Notes under the pieces: generated by a model
What the model was told of the DNA's origin: nothing
Database searches by the model: none
Seen by the model: the letters and a program-made list of their open reading frames with translations, nothing else
Shown here: piece after piece, positions 50,949 through 60,888 of the stretch
Position numbering within the stretch: the stretch's first letter is position 1
How the letters are laid out: each line of letters begins with the position of its first letter
From: Bacteroidota bacterium
GTDB lineage: Bacteria > Bacteroidota > Bacteroidia > Bacteroidales > SKPS01
Length of the DNA: 64,000 bases
Assembly: GCA_022709695.1 (NCBI GenBank)
Contig: JAKLII010000001.1
Coordinates: 88,881-152,880, forward strand
Direction of reading: 5' to 3'
Translations under genes and position numbers: made by a program

Positions 50949-52904
50949 ATGAGCTACATTCAGTTCGATAAGACCAGACTCATCAACCTGGAGTATTCTC
51001 TTTCTCTGGAACTTATCCGTTCAAACCGTTCAGGAGCCTATGCAAGCACCTCCATCATCAACTGCAATACCCGGAAATATCACGGTCTTTTGGTTGTTCC
51101 CCAACCCGAACTGGATGATGAACTGCATGTCCTCCTTTCGGCACTGGATGAGACTGTTATCCAGCATGATACAGAATTTCATTTTGGATTGCACAAGTAC
51201 CCCGGAGGAAACTGGAATCCGAGAGGACACAAGTATGTGCGTGATTTTGAAACAAATCCGATACCCATGGTGATTTATAGGGTTGGAGGTGTAGTGCTGA
51301 AGCGTGAATCTCTGCTGGCCACCAACGACGACCGGATTCTGATCCGGTATACCCTGCTGGATGCCCACTCACCCACGACCCTCCGGTTTTCCCCCTTTCT
51401 GGCTTTTCGTAACCGTCATCACCTTTCAACCGCAAACATCTGGGCCGATACTTCCTACGGGCAGATCCAAAACGGCACGGCAATGTGCCTGTATCAGGGC
51501 TACTCAAAACTCTACATGCAGTTCTCCGCTAATCCGGTATATGTGCATGTTCCGGAGTGGAACTACAACATCGAGTACATACGGGAGCAGGAGCGTGGGT
51601 ACGATTACACCGAAGACCTTCTTGAACCAGGATTTTTCGAATTGCCCATTGGCAAAGGGGAGAGCATTATCTTTTCTGCAGGACTTTCTGAACTGGATGC
51701 CAATAAGTTACCGGCCATGTTCAATCTGGAGGTTAAAAAAAGACTCCCCAGAGACAGCTTCGCAAACTGTCTGGCCAATTCGGCGCAGCAGTTCCTGGTA
51801 GAAAGGGATGGAAAATCGGAAGTGATTGCCGGCTATCCCTGGTATGGCAGGTACGCCCGTGATACCTTTATCGGCTTGCCGGGACTTACCCTTGAACTCA
51901 ACAACACCAAGCAGTTCCGTTCGGTGATGAATACCATGGTGTCGGAGATGCGTGGCCCGCTCTTCCCCAATACAGGACATGGGACCTCAGCGGTTTACAA
52001 CTCCGTGGATGCACCCCTGTGGTTTTTCTGGGCGGTTCAGCAATACATCCGGCACACCAGAGATTACTCAGGGGCATGGACCAGCTGGGGCGAAGCCATG
52101 AAAGCAGTAATCAAAGGGTATTCGGAAGGAACAGATTTTAATATCAGGATGAATGATCATGGCCTCATCGAGGCGGGAGGAGCCGGTATGGCACTCACCT
52201 GGATGGATGCCATTGTGGATGGCATTCCCATTACTCCCAGAACCGGGATGCCAGTCGAGGTGAATGCCCTGTGGTACAATGCCTTATCCTTCTTCTTTGA
52301 ACTAACCGACCGACTTGAAGTGCAGGACCATAATCTGAACGGGCTCCGTGACCGCCTTCCGGATATCCGGGAGAATTTTCTCCAACTTTTCTGGAACCGG
52401 AAGCGCCGCTGCTTATATGATTTTATATATGGCGACTATCGCGATGATGCCATCAGGCCTAACCAGGTCATCGCGGTATCACTTCCTTATAGCATGCTCA
52501 GTGATGAACAGTCACGAAGCATCCTGGAGGTGGTAAAGTCAGAGCTCCTGACGCCCCGGGGCCTGCGGTCACTTACACCGCATCATCCTGACTACAAGGG
52601 AGATTATTACGGTAATCAGGCAGATCGGGACAGGGCTATCCACCAGGGTACGGTTTGGCCATGGCTGCTGGGGCACTTTGCAGAGGGGTGGCTGAAGATT
52701 TACGGGCAATCAGGCCTGTGGCTTATCCGGCAGATATTCAACGACTTTGAAGTGGTGATGCGGCAGGATGGAATTGGCACCGTGTCGGAGGTATACGAAG
52801 GAAACCCGCCCCATAAAGCAGGAGGGGCCATTTCCCAGGCGTGGAGTGTGGCAGAACTCCACCGGATCAACGGTATGCTGAAATCAATGGGACAAACAAT
52901 CTGA
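50949..52904 (+). CDS. Glycogen debranching enzyme (amylo-1,6-glucosidase, GH133-like)
   Basis: A 651-residue protein. The N-terminal beta-sandwich domain has SGAYASTSIINCNTRKYHGLLV and GNWNPRGHKYV. The (alpha/alpha)6 glucosidase domain begins near residue 280, with GYPWYGRYARDTFIGLPGL and NSVDAPLWFFWAVQQY. It also has TWMDAIVDGIPITPRTGMPVEVNALWYNAL and HQGTVWPWLLGHF. It removes alpha-1,6 branch stubs from limit dextrins. It opens the glycogen cluster: the next gene starts 40 bases downstream on the same strand. I could not identify a consensus promoter in the 93 bases before it. Confidence 0.94.
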   Translation: MSYIQFDKTRLINLEYSLSLELIRSNRSGAYASTSIINCNTRKYHGLLVVPQPELDDELHVLLSALDETVIQHDTEFHFGLHKYPGGNWNPRGHKYVRDFETNPIPMVIYRVGGVVLKRESLLATNDDRILIRYTLLDAHSPTTLRFSPFLAFRNRHHLSTANIWADTSYGQIQNGTAMCLYQGYSKLYMQFSANPVYVHVPEWNYNIEYIREQERGYDYTEDLLEPGFFELPIGKGESIIFSAGLSELDANKLPAMFNLEVKKRLPRDSFANCLANSAQQFLVERDGKSEVIAGYPWYGRYARDTFIGLPGLTLELNNTKQFRSVMNTMVSEMRGPLFPNTGHGTSAVYNSVDAPLWFFWAVQQYIRHTRDYSGAWTSWGEAMKAVIKGYSEGTDFNIRMNDHGLIEAGGAGMALTWMDAIVDGIPITPRTGMPVEVNALWYNALSFFFELTDRLEVQDHNLNGLRDRLPDIRENFLQLFWNRKRRCLYDFIYGDYRDDAIRPNQVIAVSLPYSMLSDEQSRSILEVVKSELLTPRGLRSLTPHHPDYKGDYYGNQADRDRAIHQGTVWPWLLGHFAEGWLKIYGQSGLWLIRQIFNDFEVVMRQDGIGTVSEVYEGNPPHKAGGAISQAWSVAELHRINGMLKSMGQTI

Positions 52905-52943
52905 TACAAGGTTGAAATTACAAACGATCAATACTACCAGGCA

Positions 52944-54224
52944 ATGCGTGTACTAATGTTCGGATGGGAGTTCCCTCCACATATTTCAGGAGGTTTGGGA
53001 ACCGCGTGTTACGGGTTGGTGAAGGGTTTGCTGAACCACGGCGTTAATGTCCTGTTTGTGGTTCCTAAAGCCTACGGCGATGAAGATGGTTCCGTAGCCC
53101 GGATCCTGGGTGCTTCGGATATTCCTGTAGATGTGCGGGATAAAAAATACACCGAATTCTGGGAGAACTTTTCATACATGGAGGTCAATTCGAAACTGAT
53201 ACCCTATGTCTCCCTCGAAGAATATTACCAGTTGCTTGAGAGCAGCAGCAGCTCCGTGGGTGAATCTGAGGAATCACTCTACACACGGAGATTTAACTTT
53301 TCGGGCTCTTACGGCCCAAATCTTCTTGAAGAGGTTGAAAAATATGCCCTGATCGCATCCTTTATCGCCGAACAGAACCCGCATGACATTATTCATGCCC
53401 ACGACTGGCTTACCTACAAGGCAGGCATTGCGGCCAAACGGGTATCCGGAAAACCGCTGGTGGTGCATATCCACGCCACGGAGTTCGACCGTTCGGGAGA
53501 AAACGTAAACCAGCTCGTGTACGATATCGAAAGGGCAGGGATGGAAGCTGCTGATCTGGTAGTGGCTGTGAGTGAATTAACACGGAACATCGTAATCAAC
53601 CGGTATGGAATACCGCCCTCAAAAGTGGTAACTGTACATAATGGTGTGATTCCGCTCGACCATGACCTCGACGGGGTATCGCGCCACCTGCGTGAAAAAA
53701 TCGTAACCTTTCTGGGGAGGATCACCTTCCAGAAGGGGCCTGACTATTTTGTGGAAGCGGCCCGAAAGGTACTCGACAAGGATTCCAACGTCCGTTTTGT
53801 GATGGCTGGATCCGGTGATATGCTGAATAAAATGATCCGCCGTGTGGCTGCCCTGAAAATGGGTGCCCGGTTTCATTTTACCGGATTCCTGAAAGGGGAG
53901 GAGGTAAACCGGATGTTTGCCCTCAGCGATGTATATGTAATGCCTTCTGTTTCAGAACCTTTTGGAATCTCACCACTGGAAGCCATGCGCTCCAATGTGC
54001 CGGTGGTCATCTCAAAACAGTCAGGTGTTTCTGAAGTGTTGCACCATGCCCTGAAAGTCGATTTCTGGGATATCGATGCACTGGCCGATTCCATTTACGG
54101 CCTGCTCAATTATCCTGCATTATCCAATATGTTCATCAAATACGGGAAACGTGAAGTCGAAAACCTCAAATGGGACAATGCTGCCCACAAAGTAAAAGAG
54201 GCGTACAGCAGTCTTCTTCCCTGA
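52944..54224 (+). CDS. GT4 family glycosyltransferase (glycogen/glucan synthase-like)
   Basis: A 426-residue GT-B protein. The opening MRVLMFGWEFPPHISGGLGTACYGLVKGL resembles the sugar-nucleotide loop of starch and glycogen synthases. The C-terminal half has VTFLGRITFQKGPDYFVEAA, and the retaining GT4 signature is EPFGISPLEAMRSNVPVV near residue 338. In Bacteroidota this gene type sits beside GH57 amylases and is thought to act on alpha-glucan, or to make short primers. The donor and product cannot be settled here. It lies between the debranching enzyme and the GH57 gene (40-base gap each side). Confidence 0.88.
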   Translation: MRVLMFGWEFPPHISGGLGTACYGLVKGLLNHGVNVLFVVPKAYGDEDGSVARILGASDIPVDVRDKKYTEFWENFSYMEVNSKLIPYVSLEEYYQLLESSSSSVGESEESLYTRRFNFSGSYGPNLLEEVEKYALIASFIAEQNPHDIIHAHDWLTYKAGIAAKRVSGKPLVVHIHATEFDRSGENVNQLVYDIERAGMEAADLVVAVSELTRNIVINRYGIPPSKVVTVHNGVIPLDHDLDGVSRHLREKIVTFLGRITFQKGPDYFVEAARKVLDKDSNVRFVMAGSGDMLNKMIRRVAALKMGARFHFTGFLKGEEVNRMFALSDVYVMPSVSEPFGISPLEAMRSNVPVVISKQSGVSEVLHHALKVDFWDIDALADSIYGLLNYPALSNMFIKYGKREVENLKWDNAAHKVKEAYSSLLP

Positions 54225-54264
54225 AAACAGTTCATCTATTCGTAAACCTACAATTCAGTAAAAT

Positions 54265-55797
54265 ATGCGCTCGATCTGCTTCTACTTCCAGGTCCATCAG
54301 CCTTTCAGGCTGAAGAACTACAGGTTCTTTCAGATTGGTCAGGATCATCATTACTTCGATGACTATCAGAACCGGTATATCATGCGACGGGTGGCCGACA
54401 AATGCTACCTTCCCACCAACCGTCTGATGCTGGACCTGATCAAAATCTATGGCAAAGATTTTAAAATATGCTATTCCATTTCGGGTACCGCCCTCGACCA
54501 GTTTGAGATGTATGCCCCCGAGGTACTGGATACCTTCCGCGAGCTGGAAGCCACCGGCTGTGTTGAATTTCTCTCAGAGACCTATTGCCATGCCCTACCT
54601 TCACTGAAGAGCAAGGAGGAGTTTTTTGCCCAGGTGGAGATGCACCGCAAAAGGATGAAGGAGCTTATCGGAGCAGAAACCAGGGCCTTCAGGAACACCG
54701 AGCTGATCTATTCCGACGGAATCGGGGAGATGGTGGCCGAAATGGGTTTCGAGACTATGCTTACCGAAGGTGCACGCCACATCCTTGGATGGAAAAGCCC
54801 TAATTACCTGTATTGCAATGCCATCAATCCCAAGCTGAAGCTCCTGCTCAAGAATTTCAGGTTAAGCGATGATATCGCCTTCCGGTTTTCGCAGCAGAGC
54901 TGGAGTGAATGGCCCCTTACCACGGAGAAATTTGTCGACTGGCTCAACGCCATTGATTCCCAGCAACAGGTGGTGAACCTGTTTATGGATTATGAAACCT
55001 TCGGGGAGCACCAGTGGCCTGAAACGGGCATCTTTGATTTTATGCGCGCCCTCCCGGGCAGGGTATTCTCCCACTCGGACTTTACGTTTAACACCCCTTC
55101 GGAGGTGAGCAACACCCTGCAGCCGGTGGCACCGATTCATGTGCCTTACCCGATTTCATGGGCCGATGAGGAGAGGGACCTTACCGCATGGCTTGGCAAT
55201 GAGCTGCAGGATGATGCCTTCGACAGAATTTACGCCATCGAAACCCTAGTAAAACAACCGGGAAATGAGCACCTTTTGCGCGACTGGCGGTTTCTGCAGA
55301 CTTCTGACCACTTCTACTATATGTGCACGAAGTGGTTCAGCGACGGGGATGTGCACAAGTACTTCAATCCGTACGGCACACCCTATGATGCGTATATCAA
55401 TTACATGAATATCCTTTCTGATTTCATCACACGTGTCGAGAGCTCCACAGGGACTTCTGTCTATCCTTCGGTACCAATACATGGGGTTGCCACTTCTGCC
55501 AACGTTGCACCGGTTACTTCCGGGGGGATCCGTTTCAATAGGATGGAGGACCTGAAAACGCTGAAAAAAACCGAAGTGAAGAAGCTGCTGAAAGAGATCG
55601 ACATGTACGACTTCCTGTACGCCATGCACGGGATGCCGGAGGAATTTGCTGACTGGATGATGCCATTCCTCACCGAAGATGAGCTTTCGAGGTACAATGA
55701 ACTGGCTGAAAAATACGATAAACCTGAGTTTGACAGCATTGAGCTGAGCAGGGAGCATATCCTGATCAAAGCCAATGCATTGTTCCCTGTAAAATAG
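54265..55797 (+). CDS. GH57 family alpha-amylase/4-alpha-glucanotransferase-like enzyme
   Basis: A 510-residue protein. The GH57 motifs occur in order. VHQPF (H11) is at the start, and SETYCHALPSL follows. AFRNTELIYSD carries the likely nucleophile E146. VVNLFMDYETFGEHQ carries the likely acid/base D242. There is no signal peptide, so it acts on cytosolic glucan. The C-terminal 150 residues (YDFLYAMHGMPEEFADWMMPF) are helical and extend past the catalytic barrel. The role may be hydrolysis, transglycosylation or branching. It could supply the branching activity otherwise missing from this cluster (inference). Confidence 0.92.
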   Translation: MRSICFYFQVHQPFRLKNYRFFQIGQDHHYFDDYQNRYIMRRVADKCYLPTNRLMLDLIKIYGKDFKICYSISGTALDQFEMYAPEVLDTFRELEATGCVEFLSETYCHALPSLKSKEEFFAQVEMHRKRMKELIGAETRAFRNTELIYSDGIGEMVAEMGFETMLTEGARHILGWKSPNYLYCNAINPKLKLLLKNFRLSDDIAFRFSQQSWSEWPLTTEKFVDWLNAIDSQQQVVNLFMDYETFGEHQWPETGIFDFMRALPGRVFSHSDFTFNTPSEVSNTLQPVAPIHVPYPISWADEERDLTAWLGNELQDDAFDRIYAIETLVKQPGNEHLLRDWRFLQTSDHFYYMCTKWFSDGDVHKYFNPYGTPYDAYINYMNILSDFITRVESSTGTSVYPSVPIHGVATSANVAPVTSGGIRFNRMEDLKTLKKTEVKKLLKEIDMYDFLYAMHGMPEEFADWMMPFLTEDELSRYNELAEKYDKPEFDSIELSREHILIKANALFPVK

Positions 55798-55834
55798 TCC
55801 GGGCCAGATGCCCGATGTGTAATCCATTTTATGT

Positions 55835-58800
55835 ATGACAGAAAGAAATGAAGAGGAGATGAATCTTCCGGTACCCGATTTTATTTTTGAGGTATCATGG
55901 GAGGTGTGCAACAAAATCGGAGGTATCAATACCGTCATTGCTACCAAGACCCCTGTGCTGAAATCGCTGCTGCAGAGAGATGATCAGCTGATAATGATCG
56001 GGCCTGATGTGTGGAAAGAAACCACGAACCATCCCCATTTTGAAGAAGACCTGATGCTGATGAAAAGCTGGCGCGAGTATGCCGCACGCGAAGGGTTGTA
56101 CTTCAGGGTAGGGCGATGGAAGACCGAAGGGAATCCTGTTGCGATTCTAGTGGATTTCACCTCGTTCTTCCCGGAAAAAGACAAAATTTTTGCTGTATTC
56201 TGGGAAGACTGCGGGCTCGATTCCATCAGCGGGCAGTGGGATTATATTGAACCGGCCATGTTTGGGTATGCGGCAGCCAGGGTGATTGAAAGCTACTACC
56301 GGATCCACCTGTCGCCGCGCGACAGGGTCCTGGCCCAGTTCCATGAATGGATGACCGGTACCGGGATCCTGTACCTCAGGAAAAATACCCCCGGCATCGC
56401 CACCGCGTTTACCACGCATGCCACCGTGCTCGGCCGATCCATGGCAGGCAACGGGAAAGCCCTTTACAGTTCCCTCGGATCGGTGAGCCCTGAATTGCTG
56501 GCAGCCGAATTTCAGGTGAAATCGAAGCATTCACTGGAGACTTTATCGGCAAACCTGGCTGATGTATTCACGACCGTGAGTGAAATTACAGGCAAAGAGT
56601 GTCAGCATCTGCTGGGCAAAAGCCCTGATGTGATTACCCCGAACGGCTTCGACAGCCGCCTTGTGCCGGAAACATCCCTCAGACAATCCATGAGGGAAGA
56701 TGCCCGCAAGAGGATCACCGGAGTGGCCGAATCCCTTTTTGGTACCTCCTTTCCTGACGATTCCCTGCTGGTTCTTACCAGTGGCAGGTACGAGTTCAGG
56801 AACAAAGGGATCGACCTGTTTATTGATGCCATGGCAGAACTGGCTTCCGGGGATACAGGGCCCCGCAGGATCCTTGCGGTAATCGCGGTGCCGGCATACC
56901 ACCACGGCCCCAGGCCCGATCTTCTGAACCGGCTTCAGGGAGATGCCCAGTTTCCCCTCTCTCATGCCCATCACAGCCTGACCCACATGCTGAATTCCCC
57001 GGAAATCGATCCTGTGCTCAGGAAAATGGAAGCAGCGGGGCTCAGCAACCATCCCGAAGGAAAGGTTTTCGTCTGTTTTGTGCCCACGTACCTCACCGGG
57101 AATGACGGCATCTTTAACCTGAACTATTATGCGTTTCTGAGTGGCTTCGACCTGACACTGTTTCCAAGCTACTATGAGCCCTGGGGCTATACCCCGCTCG
57201 AGAGCATAGCCTACGGAATCCCGACAGCCACCACCTCCCTGGCCGGTTTTGGCCGGTGGATCCAATCCCTTGGCGCTGAGGCCTCTCCGGCAGTTAAGGT
57301 GATTCAGAGGACCGATGATTCCGATACTACCGTTACAGCTGAACTGTCTGCCATGGTCAGGAAAATGCTCTCCCTCAGCCCTGAGGCATACCTTGAACTT
57401 TCACGGAAATCCATGGATATCGCCAGCGAGGCCACCTGGCAGAAATTTATCGGGTTTTATCTTACCGGCTATCAGCAAGCCCTTGCAGAAGCACGCGAAA
57501 GAGGTGCCGTTGAACCCTATCCGTTTTCGAACGGTAAAAGCCGTTTCCTGCTGAAGGAGAAAGACACCCCCCAGTGGAATAAAATCCTTGTGAAAAGTGC
57601 CTATCCCCCACAGCTCGATCCCCTCAAAAAACTGTCAGATAACCTGTGGTGGACATGGAACCACAAAGCCGAAGATCTCTTCCGGTCCATCGATCCCGAC
57701 CTCTGGCAGGAGTCGGGAAATAATCCCGTTAAGCTCCTGTCGCTGCTAAGCTACAACAGGCTTATGGAACTTGCAGATGATCAGAATTTTATAAATGAGC
57801 TTAAAGGGGTATACCAGGAGTTCTCTGCCTATATTTCCAGTCCGCCTGAAAAGGACCTCCCCGAAGTGGCCTATTTCTCAATGGAATTTGGTCTTCACGA
57901 AAGCCTGAAGATCTATTCAGGCGGCCTCGGAATACTGGCAGGGGACTATATGAAAGAGGCCAGCGACGACAACAAAAAGATCACAGGCATCGGTTTACTC
58001 TACCGATATGGGTATTTTACGCAGAAAATCACTCCATACGGTGACCAGGAAGCCGGGTATTACCCGCAGAAATTCTCTGACCTGCCGATCCATCCCATCC
58101 GCAATGCGCAAGGGGAATGGGTCACCATTTCCATCGCTTTTCCGGGCAGAAATGTATATGCAAAAGTGTGGCGCGTGGACATAGGAAGGGTGAAACTGTA
58201 TCTTCTGGATGCTGATACTGAGAAGAATGCACCACACGACCGTTTTATAACACATCAGCTTTACGGTGGTGATCTTGAGAACCGCTTCAAGCAGGAGATG
58301 TTGCTGGGGGTGGGAGGGATCAGGTTGCTCGAAGCACTTGATATCAACCCCGACCTATACCATTGCAACGAAGGGCATGCCGCGTTGCTGAATTTCGAAC
58401 GTCTGCGTGACCTGGTACAGCAGCAGTATCTCTCGTTTCCGGAAGCACTGGAGGTGATACGGGCATCCACCCTTTTTACCACCCATACCCCTGTACCTGC
58501 CGGGCATGATGCTTTCCCGGAGGAGATGCTGCGGGCTTATATCGCTCATTACCCCGAAAGGTACCATATAACCTGGGATGAACTTATATCGCTGGGGAAA
58601 ATCAACCCTGACGATCCGGCAGAAAATTTCTCCATGAGCGTTCTGGCCATCAATACCGCCCAGGAGGTAAACGGTGTAAGTGCCCTGCATGGCAGGGTGA
58701 GCCGCGCCATGTTCATTGATATGTTTCCGGGATATTTTGAGGATGAACTGCATATTGGCCATGTAACCAACGGAGTACACTATCCCACCTGGGCCAGCCA

Positions 58801-60100
58801 TAAATGGCAGTCTATCCACACCCGCTTCCTGAAGCCGGACCTCTCGGATCAGCATCTGGATGCAGTATGGGCAGCAATTGACCAGATAACCGATGAAGAG
58901 ATCTGGAACACCCGGTGCGAACTGCGGAACGACCTGCTGAAGCACCTTGCTATCCGGATGCGGAAAGAAATGACCACACGGCAGGAATCACCCGGCCATA
59001 TTGTCAGGGTGCTCGAAACCCTGGAGCAACCGTGGCTTACCATCGGTTTTGCCAGGAGATTTGCGACCTATAAAAGGGCCGGACTCCTTTTTTCCAACGA
59101 ACAGCGTTTATCACAACTGCTGAACAACCGTAAAAGGCCCCTGCGGTTTGTATTTGCCGGCAAGGCCCATCCAAACGACAAGGCAGGCCAGGACCTGATC
59201 AAACGGATTGTCGAGATCAGCCGCAAGCCCGCTTTCGAAGGGAAGGTGCTGTTTGTAGAAAACTACGATATGGAACTGGGCCGGTTTCTGACCCAGGGGT
59301 GTGATGTGTGGCTCAATAATCCTACCCGGCCCCAGGAAGCATCAGGTACCTCGGGAGAGAAAGCCGCGATGAACGGTGTACTGAACCTCAGTGTACTCGA
59401 TGGCTGGTGGGCAGAAGGTTACCAACCCGAAGCCGGATGGGCACTCCCCGAAGAAAATACCTATCTGGACGGGGTATTACAGGATCAGCTGGATGCCGAA
59501 TCGATCTACAATATTATCGAAGACCATATTGCTGCGCTCTACTACGACCGGAACGCCAACGGGATCCCTCAGGGCTGGATACGCTATATCCGCAACAACT
59601 TCAAATACATCACGCCACGGTTCACTATGAAACGGATGCTGAACGATTACCACGCGCAGTACTACCATAAACTGGCCGGACGGCACAGCCTGATGACCCT
59701 CGACGGGTACAGAAATGCACGGGAACTGGCTGCCTGGAAACGGCGCATCATGCTTCACTGGGAGCATATTACCCTGGTCGAAAAGCACTTCCCCGATTCC
59801 ACAATATCTCCCCTCAACCTTGGAGAGGATTTCAGGGCTTCGGTTGTGATCGATGCTCCCGGACTGGGACCTGACGACCTGGGGGTGGAAGTGGTTTTCG
59901 GCGAAAAGCGAAGGGATGTTGTGCATAAGGTCTTTGCAAAAGAGACGATGACGGTTACCCCGCTGGGCAACGGCAGGCTGCAGTTCGACTGCGCAGTGCC
60001 CATCCGCAGGGCAGGAGTGTTCGACTACGCCTTCAGACTCTTCCCCAACCACCCGCTACTCGTGTACCGAATGGATTTCCCATGGGTGAAATGGCTGTAA
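55835..60100 (+). CDS. Fused glycogen synthase (GT3) - alpha-glucan phosphorylase (GT35)
   Basis: A 1421-residue protein. Residues about 10-570 are a glycogen synthase of the eukaryote-like GT3 type: FIFEVSWEVCNKIGGINTVI, ATAFTTHATVLGRSMAG and FPSYYEPWGYTPLESIAYG with the conserved Glu. Residues about 580-1421 are an alpha-glucan phosphorylase of the shorter bacterial kind. It has NLWWTWNHKAEDLF, VAYFSMEFGLHESLKIYSGG, HCNEGHAALL and NPTRPQEASGTSGEKAAMNG, where K1176 should hold pyridoxal phosphate. Both active sites look intact, so one chain may both elongate and phosphorolyse glycogen. No frameshift or stop is seen at the junction (near 57580), so it is a true fusion. Confidence 0.93.
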   Translation: MTERNEEEMNLPVPDFIFEVSWEVCNKIGGINTVIATKTPVLKSLLQRDDQLIMIGPDVWKETTNHPHFEEDLMLMKSWREYAAREGLYFRVGRWKTEGNPVAILVDFTSFFPEKDKIFAVFWEDCGLDSISGQWDYIEPAMFGYAAARVIESYYRIHLSPRDRVLAQFHEWMTGTGILYLRKNTPGIATAFTTHATVLGRSMAGNGKALYSSLGSVSPELLAAEFQVKSKHSLETLSANLADVFTTVSEITGKECQHLLGKSPDVITPNGFDSRLVPETSLRQSMREDARKRITGVAESLFGTSFPDDSLLVLTSGRYEFRNKGIDLFIDAMAELASGDTGPRRILAVIAVPAYHHGPRPDLLNRLQGDAQFPLSHAHHSLTHMLNSPEIDPVLRKMEAAGLSNHPEGKVFVCFVPTYLTGNDGIFNLNYYAFLSGFDLTLFPSYYEPWGYTPLESIAYGIPTATTSLAGFGRWIQSLGAEASPAVKVIQRTDDSDTTVTAELSAMVRKMLSLSPEAYLELSRKSMDIASEATWQKFIGFYLTGYQQALAEARERGAVEPYPFSNGKSRFLLKEKDTPQWNKILVKSAYPPQLDPLKKLSDNLWWTWNHKAEDLFRSIDPDLWQESGNNPVKLLSLLSYNRLMELADDQNFINELKGVYQEFSAYISSPPEKDLPEVAYFSMEFGLHESLKIYSGGLGILAGDYMKEASDDNKKITGIGLLYRYGYFTQKITPYGDQEAGYYPQKFSDLPIHPIRNAQGEWVTISIAFPGRNVYAKVWRVDIGRVKLYLLDADTEKNAPHDRFITHQLYGGDLENRFKQEMLLGVGGIRLLEALDINPDLYHCNEGHAALLNFERLRDLVQQQYLSFPEALEVIRASTLFTTHTPVPAGHDAFPEEMLRAYIAHYPERYHITWDELISLGKINPDDPAENFSMSVLAINTAQEVNGVSALHGRVSRAMFIDMFPGYFEDELHIGHVTNGVHYPTWASHKWQSIHTRFLKPDLSDQHLDAVWAAIDQITDEEIWNTRCELRNDLLKHLAIRMRKEMTTRQESPGHIVRVLETLEQPWLTIGFARRFATYKRAGLLFSNEQRLSQLLNNRKRPLRFVFAGKAHPNDKAGQDLIKRIVEISRKPAFEGKVLFVENYDMELGRFLTQGCDVWLNNPTRPQEASGTSGEKAAMNGVLNLSVLDGWWAEGYQPEAGWALPEENTYLDGVLQDQLDAESIYNIIEDHIAALYYDRNANGIPQGWIRYIRNNFKYITPRFTMKRMLNDYHAQYYHKLAGRHSLMTLDGYRNARELAAWKRRIMLHWEHITLVEKHFPDSTISPLNLGEDFRASVVIDAPGLGPDDLGVEVVFGEKRRDVVHKVFAKETMTVTPLGNGRLQFDCAVPIRRAGVFDYAFRLFPNHPLLVYRMDFPWVKWL

Positions 60101-60134
60101 AACAACTAAACAACTCAACAAATACACAATCCTC

Positions 60135-60881
60135 ATGAAACTACTTGAAGGAAAAACCGCACTGGTTACCGGGGGAGCCCGGGGAATCGGTAAAGCCATC
60201 GCGCTGAAACTGGCGGGGCAGGGATGCTCCATCGCTTTTTCCGATATACGGATTGACGATCATGCCCAAGCGCTGGTGGAGGAGATTAAGCAGCTGGGGG
60301 TAAATGCTGTTGCATTTGAATCGGATGCTTCGGATTTTGCCGCCTGTGAAAAACTCGCCAATGATACCGTTGAAAAGATGGGACGGATCGACATCCTGGT
60401 GAACAACGCCGGTATTACCCGCGACAACCTGCTGATGCGCATGTCAGAGGAAGAGTGGGATATGGTGATCAGGGTGAACCTTAAATCGGTCTTCAACCTC
60501 ACCAAGGCCGTGCAGAAATTTATGCTGAAACAGCGCAGCGGATCAATCATCAACATGACCTCTGTGGTTGGGGTGAACGGAAATGCAGGACAGTCGAACT
60601 ATGCAGCCTCAAAAGCCGGTATGATCGGGTTTACCAAATCCATCGCCAAGGAGTTGGGTTCCAGAAACGTGCGTTGCAATGCCGTGGCTCCGGGATTCAT
60701 CGAAACAGAGATGACCTCAAAACTTCCCGACGACGTGAAGAAGGAGTGGGCCGAAAAAATTCCGCTGCGCAGGGCCGGACAACCCTCCGATGTGGCTGAT
60801 ATCTGCCTGTTCCTGGCATCCGACCTCAGCAGCTATGTCACAGGCCAGATCATCTCGGTCTGTGGCGGGATGAATATCTGA
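60135..60881 (+). CDS. fabG: 3-oxoacyl-[acyl-carrier-protein] reductase FabG
   Basis: A 248-residue short-chain dehydrogenase. The cofactor loop is VTGGARGIGKAIA, then NNAGITRDNLLMRM, a segment characteristic of FabG. The catalytic Ser lies in INMTSVVGVNG and the Tyr/Lys pair in SNYAASKAGMIG. The NADPH-dependent step reduces beta-ketoacyl-ACP in fatty-acid elongation. No other fab gene is adjacent, so another SDR substrate cannot be excluded. The tight match in the loop after NNAG favours FabG. It converges on the DUF4249 gene with only seven bases between stops and no hairpin visible. Confidence 0.93.
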   Translation: MKLLEGKTALVTGGARGIGKAIALKLAGQGCSIAFSDIRIDDHAQALVEEIKQLGVNAVAFESDASDFAACEKLANDTVEKMGRIDILVNNAGITRDNLLMRMSEEEWDMVIRVNLKSVFNLTKAVQKFMLKQRSGSIINMTSVVGVNGNAGQSNYAASKAGMIGFTKSIAKELGSRNVRCNAVAPGFIETEMTSKLPDDVKKEWAEKIPLRRAGQPSDVADICLFLASDLSSYVTGQIISVCGGMNI

Positions 60882-60888
60882 CAGTAGG

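Noticed and set aside
55246..55947. 233-codon minus-strand frame over the end of the GH57 gene
   Set aside because: It is antisense to GH57 and the start of the synthase-phosphorylase gene; its composition is that of a shadow frame.
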